NCBI RefSeq assembly: GCF_900090305.1
Contig: NZ_LT607751.1
Span: 4,774,001-4,838,000, forward strand
DNA from: Micromonospora siamensis
GTDB lineage: Bacteria; Actinomycetota; Actinomycetes; Mycobacteriales; Micromonosporaceae
Direction: 5' to 3'
Length of the DNA stretch: 64,000 nt
Shown: positions 16,050-25,584 of the stretch, in pieces
Layout: every line of letters begins with the position of its first letter
Numbering within the stretch: position 1 is the first letter of the stretch
Program-made: the position numbers and the translations under genes
Notes under the pieces: model-generated
Told to the model about the DNA's origin: nothing
Databases searched by the model: none
Seen by the model: the letters and a program-made list of their open reading frames with translations, nothing else

Positions 16050-16592
16050 GTGCCGGCCGTCGAACCGCCGCCGGAGCCGGACTGCTGGCTGCACCCCGAC
16101 GTGGCCGTGCTCCCGTCGCCGATCGCCGGGCGCGGCCTGTTCGCCCGCGTTCCCGTCCCGGCCGGCACGGTGGTGTCCCGGCTGGGTGGACGGCTGGTCG
16201 ACACCGGCGAGCTGCGCGCGATCCTCGCCGCGGCGGCGGCGGACCCGCGCCGGCCGTACGTCGACACGATCGTCGTCCGGCCGCACCTGCACCTGGTGCT
16301 GCCGCCCCGCCGGCCCAACGGCTACGGCAACCACAGCTGCGACCCGAACCTCTGGTGGGTCGGGCCGTACGAGCTGGCGGCGCGGCGGGACATCGCCGCC
16401 GGGGAGGAGCTGACCAACGACTACGCCACCAGCACGGGCGAACCGGAGTTCCGGATGAGCTGCTCGTGCGGGTCGACGCTGTGCCGCGGGACCGTCACCG
16501 GGGACGACTGGCGGCTGCCCGCCCTGCGCGAACGCTACGGCGCGCACTGGGTGCCCGCCCTGCTGGACCGGATCCGGTCGGACGGCGGCTGA
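16050..16592 (+). CDS. SET-domain protein (putative protein lysine methyltransferase)
   Basis: 180-aa compact SET-domain protein. It has the opening SPIAGRGLFARVPVPAG, the pseudoknot motifs GNHSCDPNLWW (NHSCxPN) and GEELTNDYAT, and a post-SET Cys cluster CSCGSTLCRG that with the NHSC Cys would bind zinc. This is the complete set expected of an active SAM-dependent lysine methyltransferase. Bacterial targets are poorly known. GTG start at 16050, 12 bp after mug, suggesting co-transcription. Confidence 0.85.
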   Translation: MPAVEPPPEPDCWLHPDVAVLPSPIAGRGLFARVPVPAGTVVSRLGGRLVDTGELRAILAAAAADPRRPYVDTIVVRPHLHLVLPPRRPNGYGNHSCDPNLWWVGPYELAARRDIAAGEELTNDYATSTGEPEFRMSCSCGSTLCRGTVTGDDWRLPALRERYGAHWVPALLDRIRSDGG

Positions 16593-16608
16593 CCGGCGAG
16601 GGCATGCG

Positions 16609-18600
16609 TCAGTTGGCGGTGGCCGGAGGCATCGCGTCCTCCGGGACGTACGTCCCGAGCGGCATGGTGATCACCGACTCCGGCGCCGGGGCGTCGGCGT
16701 ACGGGGCCGGCGAGTCGGCGACGGCGAACTGGGTGCGGTACAGCTCGGCGTAGAGCCCGCCGACCGCGACCAGTTCCTCGTGCCGGCCCCGCTCGACGAT
16801 CCGCCCGTCGTCGAGGACCAGGATCTGGTCGGCGTCCCGGACGGTGGAGAGCCGGTGCGCGATCACCAGGGCGGTACGCCCGGTCAGCGCCACCGACAGG
16901 GCCCGCTGGACCGCCGCCTCGCTCTCCGAATCCAGGTGGGCGGTCGCCTCGTCCAGGATCACGATGGACGGGGCCTTGAGCAGCAGCCGGGCGATGGCGA
17001 TGCGTTGCTTCTCGCCGCCGGAGAAGCGGTAGCCGCGCTCGCCGACGGTGGTGTCCAGCCCGTCGGGCAGGGAGCGGACCAGGTCGGCCACCTGGGCGCC
17101 GGCGAGGGCCGCCCAGATCTCGTCGTCGGTGGCACCGGGCTTCGCGTAGCGCAGGTTCTCCCGGATGGTCTCGTGGAACAGGTGCGAGTCCTGGGTGACC
17201 ACGCCGATCTCGTCACGCAGCGAGGCGAGGGTGGCGTCCCGGACGTCGACCCCGCCGACCAGCACCTGGCCGTCGCTGACGTCGTAGATCCGGGAGATCA
17301 GCATGGACAGGGTGGACTTGCCGGCGCCGGAGGGGCCGACCAGGGCGACCATCTGCCCGGGCTCGACGGCGAACGAGACGCCCTTGAGCACCGGCTCGTT
17401 GATGGTGCGGTCGAGGGTGGCGACCTCCTCCAGGGAGGCCAGCGACACCTCGGCGGCGCTGGGGTAGCGGAACCGGACGTCGCGGAACTCGACCCGGCCG
17501 TTGCCGCGCGGGACCGCGACCGCGCCTGGCTTCTCCTCGATGCCGGGGCGCAGGTCGAGCACCTCGAAGACCCGGTCGAAGGAGACCAGCGCGCTCATCA
17601 CGTCGACCCGGACGTTGGAGAGCGCGGTGAGCGGGCCGTAGAGGCGGGTGAGCAGCAGCGCCAGGGTGACCACGGTGCCGGCGCTGACGGCGCCGGTGAC
17701 GGCGAGCCAGCCGCCCAGGCCGTAGGTCAGCGCCTGGGCCAGCGAGGCGACCAGCAGCATGGCCACGAAGAACGTGCGGGAGTACATCGCGGACTGGATG
17801 CCGATGTCGCGCACCCGCTCGGCCCGGCCGGCGAACCGCTGCGCCTCCACCTCGGGCGAGCCGAAGAGCTTGACCAGCAACGCTCCGGCCACCCCGAAGC
17901 GCTCGGTCATCGTGGCGTTCATCTTCGCGTCGAGGTTGTACGACTCGCGGGTGATCTCGGCCAGCCGCTTGCCGACCCGCCGGGCCGGAATGATGAAGAC
18001 CGGCAGCAGCACCAGTGACAGCGTGGTGATCTGCCAGGAGAGGGTGAACATCACCCCGGCGGTGAGGACCAGCTGGATGACGTTGCTGACCACCCCGGAC
18101 AGGGTGGAGGTGAACGCCCGCTGGGCGCCCATCACGTCGTTGTTGAGCCGGCTGACCAGGGCGCCGGTCTGGGTCCGGGTGAAGAACTGCAGCGGCATGC
18201 GCTGGACGTGGTCGTAGACCCGGGTGCGCAGGTCGAGGATGATCCCCTCGCCGATCCGGGCCGAATACCACCGCTGGGCCAGCGAGAAGAGGGCGTCGAC
18301 CACCGCCAGCGCGCCGATGATCAGCGCGAGTCGGACCACCACGGCGCCTGCCTCGCTGCCGCCGCGATTGATCGCGTTGATCACGTCACCGGCGAGGACC
18401 GGGGTGGCGACCCCGATGATGGCGGCGAAGACGACGGTTACCAGGAAGACCACGATGTCCCGGCGGTAGGGCCGGGCGAACGCGACGATCCGCTTGGCGG
18501 TGCCGCGCTTGAGCTGGTGGGCGCTGACCTCGTCCTGGCTGCGCATCGACCGGAGCATGCTCCAGCCGGCCATGCCGCCGCCGTGCATCGGGCTGGACAA
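16609..18600 (-). CDS. ABC transporter, fused permease/ATP-binding protein
   Basis: 663-aa ABC exporter half-transporter (type IV fold, likely homodimer). Six TM helices lie in residues about 50-330, followed by the nucleotide-binding domain: Walker A GPSGAGKST, Q-loop VVTQDSHLF, signature YRFSGGEKQR, Walker B IVILDEATAHLD and H-loop IAHRL. Between the TM domain and Walker A there is an insertion (SAAEVSLASLEEVATLD) within the usual A-loop region. TTG at 18600 is supported by a GGAGGTGA site 7 nt upstream; an ATG four codons later is the alternative. Substrate unknown. Confidence 0.92.
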   Translation of the reverse strand: MSSPMHGGGMAGWSMLRSMRSQDEVSAHQLKRGTAKRIVAFARPYRRDIVVFLVTVVFAAIIGVATPVLAGDVINAINRGGSEAGAVVVRLALIIGALAVVDALFSLAQRWYSARIGEGIILDLRTRVYDHVQRMPLQFFTRTQTGALVSRLNNDVMGAQRAFTSTLSGVVSNVIQLVLTAGVMFTLSWQITTLSLVLLPVFIIPARRVGKRLAEITRESYNLDAKMNATMTERFGVAGALLVKLFGSPEVEAQRFAGRAERVRDIGIQSAMYSRTFFVAMLLVASLAQALTYGLGGWLAVTGAVSAGTVVTLALLLTRLYGPLTALSNVRVDVMSALVSFDRVFEVLDLRPGIEEKPGAVAVPRGNGRVEFRDVRFRYPSAAEVSLASLEEVATLDRTINEPVLKGVSFAVEPGQMVALVGPSGAGKSTLSMLISRIYDVSDGQVLVGGVDVRDATLASLRDEIGVVTQDSHLFHETIRENLRYAKPGATDDEIWAALAGAQVADLVRSLPDGLDTTVGERGYRFSGGEKQRIAIARLLLKAPSIVILDEATAHLDSESEAAVQRALSVALTGRTALVIAHRLSTVRDADQILVLDDGRIVERGRHEELVAVGGLYAELYRTQFAVADSPAPYADAPAPESVITMPLGTYVPEDAMPPATAN

Positions 18601-18705
18601 CTGGTCACCTCCGGGTCGTGGGCGGACTGGGCCGCCGGGTCGATTCTCCCGACCCCCTACGACAACCTCGCGAGTAACCCGGATCTTCCCGAACGGTCCT
18701 TACGA

Positions 18706-19473
18706 CTATTCTCCGCGCCCGGCCAGGTCGCGCAGCCGGCGGGTCTGTGCCTCCCGCTCGGCCCGCTGCTGCTCGGCGTGCGAGCGGCCGCCGGCGCCGG
18801 CGAGCAGGGCCTTGATCTCGACGACCGCGTCCCGGTTGCCGGCGAGCAGGCCCGCGGTGAGGTCGCGGACCGCCGCGTCGAGGTCGGCGTTCGGCACCAC
18901 CAGGTTGGCCAGGCCGATCCGGTCGGCCTCGGCGGCGTCCATCCGGCGGCCGGTGGCGCAGATCTCCAGCGCCCGGGCGTAGCCGACCAGCTCCGCCAGG
19001 CGCTTCGTGCCGGCCAGGTCGGGAACCAGGCCGAGGGTCACCTCCGCCATGGAGAGCCGGGCGTCCTCGGCGAGCACCCGCAGGTCACAGGCGAGGGCCA
19101 ACTGGAAGCCGGCCCCGATGGCGTGGCCCTGCACGGCGGCCACCGAGATCACGTCGGGGCGGTGCAGCCAGGTGAAGCCGGCCTGGAACTCGGCGATCCG
19201 GTCCGCGCACTCCTGCTCGGGCAGGGTGGCGAGCTCGGCGAAGGAGCCCGGGCCGGAGGCGCCGGCCACCGAAAGGTCGAGGCCGGCGGAGAACGCCCGC
19301 CCCTCGCCGCGTACGACGACGACGCGGACGTCGCCCGGCAGGTCCCGGGAGAAGTCGCTCATCGCGCGCCACATCGCCGGGGTCTGGGCGTTGAGCACGT
19401 CGGGCCGGCACAACGTGACCGTCGCGACCGGCCCGTCGCAGTCGAGGCGCACCCCGGTCGTCTCGGCGGTCAC
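18706..19473 (-). CDS. Enoyl-CoA hydratase/isomerase (EchA12-like)
   Basis: 255-aa crotonase-fold enzyme. The oxyanion-hole segments GRAFSAGLDLS and GHAIGAGFQLALACD are intact, and both catalytic glutamates expected for a hydratase appear (MAEVTLGLVPD and RALEICATG). The charged C-terminus (SHAEQQRAEREAQTRRLRDL) fits the trimerisation helix. Role in fatty acid or polyketide-like degradation is general. Its neighbours, an HTH protein and an ABC-F ATPase, recall the mycobacterial Rv1472-Rv1473-Rv1473A neighbourhood (from memory). Confidence 0.88.
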   Translation of the reverse strand: MTAETTGVRLDCDGPVATVTLCRPDVLNAQTPAMWRAMSDFSRDLPGDVRVVVVRGEGRAFSAGLDLSVAGASGPGSFAELATLPEQECADRIAEFQAGFTWLHRPDVISVAAVQGHAIGAGFQLALACDLRVLAEDARLSMAEVTLGLVPDLAGTKRLAELVGYARALEICATGRRMDAAEADRIGLANLVVPNADLDAAVRDLTAGLLAGNRDAVVEIKALLAGAGGRSHAEQQRAEREAQTRRLRDLAGRGE

Positions 19474-19519
19474 CGGACCGCCCGGGGCGCGGCGCTGATG
19501 GACGACGCTTGCGGGCGGG

Positions 19520-19747
19520 TCACGCCTTCTTGCGGCGCCGGGCGCCGCCGCGCTGCCGCAGCTGCACCCCGGACTCGGTGAGCACCCGGTGGATGAACCC
19601 GTAGGAACGGCCGGTCGAGGCCGCCAGCGAACGGATGCTCTCCCCCGCGGTGTACCGCTTTACCAGGTCCTTGGCGAGCGTCTGACGCTCGGCTCCGACG
19701 ATCCGGCGACCCTTCTCAGTGCTGGTGGCTGTGCCAGTGGAGGCCAT
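19520..19747 (-). CDS. Small helix-turn-helix protein
   Basis: 75-aa basic DNA-binding protein widely conserved in actinobacteria. The helix-turn-helix is RQTLAKDLVKRYTAGESIRS followed by LAASTGRSYGFIHRVLTES; the tail QLRQRGGARRRKKA is strongly basic. It resembles resolvase/transposase-type HTH domains but has no catalytic part, so it may be a regulator or nucleoid-associated protein. ATG at 19747 follows GTGAGGAA. It ends 45 bp before the enoyl-CoA hydratase start. Confidence 0.85.
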   Translation of the reverse strand: MASTGTATSTEKGRRIVGAERQTLAKDLVKRYTAGESIRSLAASTGRSYGFIHRVLTESGVQLRQRGGARRRKKA

Positions 19748-19963
19748 GCTGATTCCTCACGTCGCAGACTGTGCGGTTCGGATACGGTCCCACCTATTAG
19801 ACCGCCTCGAACGATCATGCGCCAGATATCAACTCTTCGCCAACCGACACGCTACGCGATGTCGTGTTCCCGATAGAGTGATGCTGCCGACCCGGCCACC
19901 GTGCCAGGGACCGGCCGGCACCTCGGCGGGCGGGACGCCCACCGGACCCGTAGCCTGCCTGGC

Positions 19964-20566
19964 GTGACGGGCCTGCTGGGGAGCGCGGGCGGCGCGGCGC
20001 TGGTCTTCGCCGCGACGAACCTGGACGACATCGTGGTGCTCACGGTGCTCTTCGTGGCGGCCCGCGGCACCGGCCGCCCCCGACCCTGGCACATCGTCGC
20101 CGGGCAGTACCTCGGCATCGGCGCCCTGGTCGCCACCAGCGTGGTGGTCGCCGCGGGGCTGCTGGTGGTCCCGGACCCGTGGACCGGCCTGCTCGGACTG
20201 CTGCCGATCGCCCTCGGCGTACGCGCGCTGCTCGCCCGCCGCGACGACGACGGCCCGCCGGCGGTGGTCGGCAGCCTGCTCGGGGTGGCGGGGGTGACCA
20301 TCGCCAACGGCGCCGACAACATCGCCGTCTACGTGCCGGTGTTCCGCTCCCTGCGGCCGGCGACCGGGCTGGTGTTCCTGCTGGTCTTCGTCGCCCTGGT
20401 CGCCGTCTGGTGCGCCGTCGCCGCGCTGCTCGGCGGCCATCGCCGGGTGGTACGCCCGGTCGGCCGCGCCGGCCACTGGCTGGTCCCGGCCATCTTCGTC
20501 GCCATCGGTGCGACCATCCTGGTCAGCTCCGGCGTCCTGCCCCGGCTGGCCGCCCTGCTCGGCTGA
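19964..20566 (+). CDS. CadD-like cadmium-resistance family transporter
   Basis: 200-aa membrane protein with five or six TM segments. It shows the paired motifs of the CadD family: TNLDDIVVLTVLF in the first half and NGADNIAVYVPVF in the second, each with acidic residues in the membrane suited to divalent cation passage. GTG at 19964 is chosen because it opens directly on TM1 (GLLGSAGGAALVFAATN). Actual substrate (Cd, other cation, or something else) is not provable here. Divergent from the HTH gene. Confidence 0.8.
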   Translation: MTGLLGSAGGAALVFAATNLDDIVVLTVLFVAARGTGRPRPWHIVAGQYLGIGALVATSVVVAAGLLVVPDPWTGLLGLLPIALGVRALLARRDDDGPPAVVGSLLGVAGVTIANGADNIAVYVPVFRSLRPATGLVFLLVFVALVAVWCAVAALLGGHRRVVRPVGRAGHWLVPAIFVAIGATILVSSGVLPRLAALLG

Positions 20567-20572
20567 GACGAT

Positions 20573-20645
20573 CCAGCCCGGCCGAGTCGAGCCAGCCGGG
20601 CCGGGCCGGGTGAGCCAGCCCGGCCGAGTCGAGCCGGCTCGGCCG
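20573..20645. repeat. Imperfect 42-bp direct repeat after the CadD stop
   Basis: The 21-bp block beginning CCAGCCCGGCCGAGTCGAGC occurs at 20573 and again at 20615, giving a 42-bp period, with a partial GCCGGGCCGG run between. It fills the gap between the convergent CadD-like and ABC-F genes and can fold into GC-rich hairpins, so it may end transcription. Confidence 0.6.
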
Positions 20646-20652
20646 GGGTGGG

Positions 20653-22257
<1,605 letters not shown>

Positions 22258-22283
22258 TTCGGAGAACTCGCTCTCGGGGTCCG

Positions 22284-22355
22284 GAAGGGCTGACTCAGGG
22301 CACGCGAAAGCGCCGGCGGGAGCGGAGCCCGTCGGCGCGGGGCGGTTCAGCCTTC
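22284..22355 (-). promoter_or_regulatory. Possible attenuator hairpins in the ABC-F leader
   Basis: In the 110-nt leader a stem CGCCGACGGG/CCCGCCGGCG (22328-22337 with 22311-22320; one G-U, 7-nt loop) is nested inside a longer pairing between the end of a short ORF (plus-strand TCAGCCTTC, 22347-22355) and plus-strand GAAGGGCTGA (22284-22293, one bulge). A ribosome held on the short ORF would disrupt the outer pairing. CTTTCG follows the inner stem, but a true T-tract is missing. Confidence 0.35.
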
Positions 22356-22367
22356 GCAGAGCAGCAC
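22347..22367 (-). CDS. Putative leaderless leader peptide, six residues
   Basis: A GTG-started frame of six codons reading (V/M)LLCEG and ending in TGA. It lies 6 nt downstream of a TACACT hexamer (22374-22379 on the minus strand), so transcription would start at or next to the GTG, as at several other leaderless starts in this window. It precedes the ABC-F gene by about 90 nt and its last codons can pair with downstream leader sequence. No protein evidence; reported as a possible regulatory ORF. Confidence 0.35.
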   Translation of the reverse strand: MLLCEG

Positions 22368-22502
22368 CCGCCAAGTGTACCGGGCGACGCGGAGCGCCCC
22401 GCCCGGATTACCGGACAAGATCATCGGGTACCGGAACAGCCGTCCGGACCCGGTCCGGCGCTGACGGTGCACCACAGGACATTTCACGCGATCGAGGTCA
22501 CG

Positions 22503-23426
22503 ATGGAGCTGAACGACCGAGCGGAATTGGACACCTCCCAGGTCAACGACCTGGGCGGCAGTGGCGGAGGTGGCCGGGGCGGGGGCTTCCCGATCCCGAT
22601 CCCGGGCGGCGGTGGTGGCCGGGGAGGGATCGTCGGCATCATCATCGCGGTGCTGGTTGCCCTCGTCGGTGGCGGTTTCGGGCTGAACGCCGCCACCAAC
22701 GACGGCGGCGGCGACCCGGGCGGTGAGGACCTGAACGCGTCCTGCTCGCGCGACAACCCGCAGCGCTTCGAGAACGTCAAGTGCCGCAACCTGCTGTACG
22801 TCAACAGCATCCAGTCGTACTGGAAGCAGGAGTACCCCAAGATCGCCAGCGGCGAGTACCAGCCGACCGACACCAACTACTTCTCCGGTGCGGTCAACAC
22901 CGGCTGCGGTCAGGCCGACTCGGGCGTCGGCCCGTTCTACTGCCCCGCCGACAAGCAGGTCTACATCGACCTGAGCTTCTACAACGAGCTGGCCTCCCGG
23001 TTCGGCGCCGACGGCGAGTTCGCCGCGCCCTACGTGCTGGCCCACGAGTACGGCCACCACGTCCAGGACCTGCTCGGCACCAACGCCAAGGCCGGACAGG
23101 GCCAGCAGAGCGGTCCGGAGTCCGCCTCGGTGCGCCTGGAGCTGCAGGCCGACTGCTACGCCGGCACCTGGGCGAAGCACGCCACCGAGAGCCGGGACAA
23201 GACCGGGCAGGAGCCGCTGTTCAAGTCGATCACCGAGACCGACATCAGCCAGGCGGTCGAGACCGCCGAAGCGATCGGCGACGACACCATCCAGAAGAAG
23301 TCCGGCGGCCAGGTCAACCCGGACCAGTTCACCCACGGCACCTCGGCACAGCGCAAGCAGTGGTTCACCAAGGGTTACTCGACCGGTGACCCGAAGCAGT
23401 GTGACACCTTCTCCGGCTCGCTGTGA
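22503..23426 (+). CDS. Neutral zinc metallopeptidase (YpfJ family)
   Basis: 307-aa membrane-anchored peptidase. Order: a short N-terminal segment with LDTSQVND (9-16), a Gly/Pro-rich linker, one TM helix (GGIVGIIIAVLVALVGGGFG, about 38-58), then the catalytic domain with the zinc motif HEYGHH and a downstream LELQADCYAG providing the third ligand. Cysteines in the domain (CSRDN, KCRN, GCGQ, YCPAD) suit disulfides in an extracytoplasmic location. ATG at 22503 is chosen over a frame extension that has no site. Substrate unknown. Confidence 0.88.
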   Translation: MELNDRAELDTSQVNDLGGSGGGGRGGGFPIPIPGGGGGRGGIVGIIIAVLVALVGGGFGLNAATNDGGGDPGGEDLNASCSRDNPQRFENVKCRNLLYVNSIQSYWKQEYPKIASGEYQPTDTNYFSGAVNTGCGQADSGVGPFYCPADKQVYIDLSFYNELASRFGADGEFAAPYVLAHEYGHHVQDLLGTNAKAGQGQQSGPESASVRLELQADCYAGTWAKHATESRDKTGQEPLFKSITETDISQAVETAEAIGDDTIQKKSGGQVNPDQFTHGTSAQRKQWFTKGYSTGDPKQCDTFSGSL

Positions 23427-23433
23427 GAACCGG

Positions 23434-23460
23434 CCGGTCCGGGCCCTCGGCCCGGACCGG
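23434..23460. terminator. Hairpin terminator between convergent genes
   Basis: Perfect stem with 12-bp arms CCGGTCCGGGCC and GGCCCGGACCGG and a 3-nt loop (23434-23460). It lies between the metallopeptidase stop (23426) and the stop of the convergent MFS/spermidine synthase gene (23461) and can act in both directions. Confidence 0.65.
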
Positions 23461-24993
23461 TCACAGGCCGTGCAGCAGCTGCTCGACCGGGGCGTAGTCG
23501 TCGGTGAGCGGTCGCGCCCCGCGGGCCCAACCGGCCGCGTCGAGCACGCGGGCGTCCCGCTCACCGTGCGCGTCCAGCGCCGCCCGCAGGTCCACCCGGT
23601 CGACCGGACCGTCGGTGGCGACCAGGACGAAGTTGCCCGCGGCCCGGCCGTCCAGGGCCGTCGGCAGCGCCACCACCAGGACCGTGCCGAAGACCGACAG
23701 CAGGGTCGCGGCCTCCGCCCGGACCAGCCGCCGGGCGGGCCGGTCGATGATGTTCAGTGCATACGTGCCACCGGGCCGGAGGACCCGGTGGACGTCGCCG
23801 ACGAACTCGCGGGTGGTGAGGTGCCAGGGCACGGCGAGGGTGCCGAACGCGTCGCCCACGACCACGTCGACCGAGCCGCTCGCCGCCCGCCGCACCTCGA
23901 CCCGACCATCGCCGGCCCGCACCCGTACGCCCGGCACGGCCGGCAGCTCCTGGCGGACCAGCCGGATCAGCCGCTCGTCCACCTCCACCACCTGCTGCCG
24001 TGACCCGGCCCGGTCGGCGGCCACGTAGCGGGGCATCGTCAGCGCCGCACCCCCGACGTGCAGGACGTCCAGCGGCCGGCCGGCCGGCGCGCGACTGTCG
24101 AGCACCGCTGCCAGGTAGCGCGTGTAGCGGAAGTCGAGGTACCGCGGATCGGTGACGTCCACGTAGGAATGCGCCTGGGCGTTGAGCTCCAGCAGTCGAC
24201 CACCGGGGCGGGACGCGTCGCGCAGCAGGGCCGCGCACTGGTAGGCGGTCTCGGTGCGGCACGGCACCGGCGCGTTCCGGGCGACCCACCCGGAGCCGAT
24301 CATGACCAGCAGCACCGCGAGGAGCAGGCCGTTGCCCCGGCGCGCTGCTGCGCCGACCGCGCCCGTGAGGACACCGGCGATGGTGAGCAGGCCTGCCAGG
24401 GCCCACACGATCGTGGTGCTCGGCAGCGCGGCGACCAGCACGAACCCCGTCCCGACACTGGCCGTGATGGCGCCGAGCGTGCCCAGGCCGGAGAGGCGGC
24501 CGACCACGCCGCCGGTGCTGGAGAGGTCGGCCAGGCGCAGCTTGACCAGCAGCGGGCTCACCGCCGCGAGTAGCGTCGCGGGCGCGAAGAGGGTGAGCGT
24601 GGCCAGCAGCAGCACCCCGCCAGGTCCGGTGCCGCGCAACCACTCCCCCGACCAGCGCACCACGGGCACGGTGAGCGCGGACGCGGCGGCCGCCAGCAGC
24701 AGCAGCGGCGCGATCAGCCGCCGCGGCGCGAACCGGTCGGCCAGCCAGCCTCCGCCCCAGGCTCCCGCGGCAATCGCCAGCAACGCGACCGAGATGACCG
24801 CGGTCGAGGTCTGCAGGGTCACCCCGACGTACGGGGCGACGAGCCGCATTCCGATGATCTCCAGCACCAGCACCGCGCCGCCGGTAAGGAACGCCAGCGC
24901 CCCGGCCGGCACCGCCCCCAGTCCGGGCTCGGACGGTGCGGGTGACGGCGCGTACGCCGGCGGCTCGACCGTCCGGCTCGCTGATTGCGCCAT
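23461..24993 (-). CDS. Fused MFS-like/spermidine synthase-like membrane protein
   Basis: 510-aa protein. The N-terminal half has about eight TM helices (GALAFLTGGAVLVLEIIGMRLVAPY is a hallmark opening, residues about 30-55). The C-terminal half is a spermidine-synthase-like Rossmann domain: DVLHVGGAALTMPRYV, VVEVDERLIRLVR, GDGRVEVRR and DVVVGDAFGTLAVPWHL. The domain resembles aminopropyltransferases, but the usual acidic catalytic pair is not clearly kept, so true polyamine synthesis is doubtful. ATG at 24993. Role unknown. Confidence 0.85.
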   Translation of the reverse strand: MAQSASRTVEPPAYAPSPAPSEPGLGAVPAGALAFLTGGAVLVLEIIGMRLVAPYVGVTLQTSTAVISVALLAIAAGAWGGGWLADRFAPRRLIAPLLLLAAAASALTVPVVRWSGEWLRGTGPGGVLLLATLTLFAPATLLAAVSPLLVKLRLADLSSTGGVVGRLSGLGTLGAITASVGTGFVLVAALPSTTIVWALAGLLTIAGVLTGAVGAAARRGNGLLLAVLLVMIGSGWVARNAPVPCRTETAYQCAALLRDASRPGGRLLELNAQAHSYVDVTDPRYLDFRYTRYLAAVLDSRAPAGRPLDVLHVGGAALTMPRYVAADRAGSRQQVVEVDERLIRLVRQELPAVPGVRVRAGDGRVEVRRAASGSVDVVVGDAFGTLAVPWHLTTREFVGDVHRVLRPGGTYALNIIDRPARRLVRAEAATLLSVFGTVLVVALPTALDGRAAGNFVLVATDGPVDRVDLRAALDAHGERDARVLDAAGWARGARPLTDDYAPVEQLLHGL

Positions 24994-25063
24994 GCTCTCG
25001 CCTTCCCCGACATCGAGCGCGGGCGCGGCCGGTCACCCGGCCACGCCCGCGCGGATCCGATCA

Positions 25064-25096
25064 GTCCGTCCGACCGGCGTCCCGGCTCGGACGGAC
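25064..25096 (-). terminator. Hairpin after the small secreted peptide gene
   Basis: Inverted repeat GTCCGTCCGA (25064-25073) and TCGGACGGAC (25087-25096), 10-bp perfect arms with a 13-nt GC-rich loop, just downstream of the stop of the minus-strand peptide gene (25107). A second imperfect stem lies at 25021-25048. Likely terminator; no T-tract. Confidence 0.5.
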
Positions 25097-25106
25097 GGTC
25101 ACCGCG

Positions 25107-25295
25107 TCAGCGGCAGTCGACGCCCTTGGTCTGCCACGGCTTGTACCAGACGCACTTCGGCCGCCGGTCTTGGATCTGCGACGTGTCGATGTGGGCGTTC
25201 GGGTTGAGCTCCAGGGCCATCGCGACCCCGCCACCCATGGTGAGGATGCCGGCCGACAGCACAAGGACGGCAGCACCCCGCTTCATGACATTCAT
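25107..25295 (-). CDS. Small secreted peptide with DTSQIQDRR motif
   Basis: 62-aa precursor. ATG at 25295 has a strong GGGGAGGAAA site 7 nt upstream. Residues 4-27 form a signal peptide (MKRGAAVLVLSAGILTMGGG then AMA). The predicted mature peptide of about 35 residues holds IDTSQIQDRR (36-45) and two cysteines (48 and 61), allowing one disulfide, with Trp/Tyr between them. The DTSQ(I/V)xD motif resembles the N-terminus of the zinc metallopeptidase 1.7 kb away. Function unknown; not recognised as a known bacteriocin or toxin. Confidence 0.7.
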   Translation of the reverse strand: MNVMKRGAAVLVLSAGILTMGGGVAMALELNPNAHIDTSQIQDRRPKCVWYKPWQTKGVDCR

Positions 25296-25454
25296 GAGAT
25301 TTCCTCCCCTGTGAATGAACGACGACCCGGGTCACAGTGCGCACCTGAATCCGGGCCGGGAGCAACGTAACAAGGGACGACAATCCACGTGGGACGGTTT
25401 TCGGTGGGATGGGTCACTCCGCCGGTCGGGGCTAGCGACTGAGGATCCGCTCGG

Positions 25455-25579
25455 CCCGACGGCCGCCCGGGGCGCGAGCCGACGGTCGGCAGGCACAACG
25501 TCCGCCGCCCGTCGGTCGCCGCCGCAGACCGGCGCGGCGAAGCGCTGCTCGGACCAACCACCGGCCGCCGTCCGGACCC
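25455..25579 (-). pseudogene. Decayed remnant of an acVLRF1-like gene
   Basis: Read on the minus strand directly after the RCC1 gene stop, one frame gives RTAAGGWSEQRFA, then VCGGDRRAADVVPADRRLAP. The intact acVLRF1 gene at 26941-27579 has RTAAGGWSQQRFA and VCGGDRRAVETVLADRRLAP, separated by about 32 residues that are missing here. There is no start codon and the flanks do not match, so this is an internally deleted relic. The catalytic-loop Gln is Glu in the relic. The RCC1 gene sits between relic and intact copy. Confidence 0.7.
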
Positions 25580-25584
25580 GAGGA

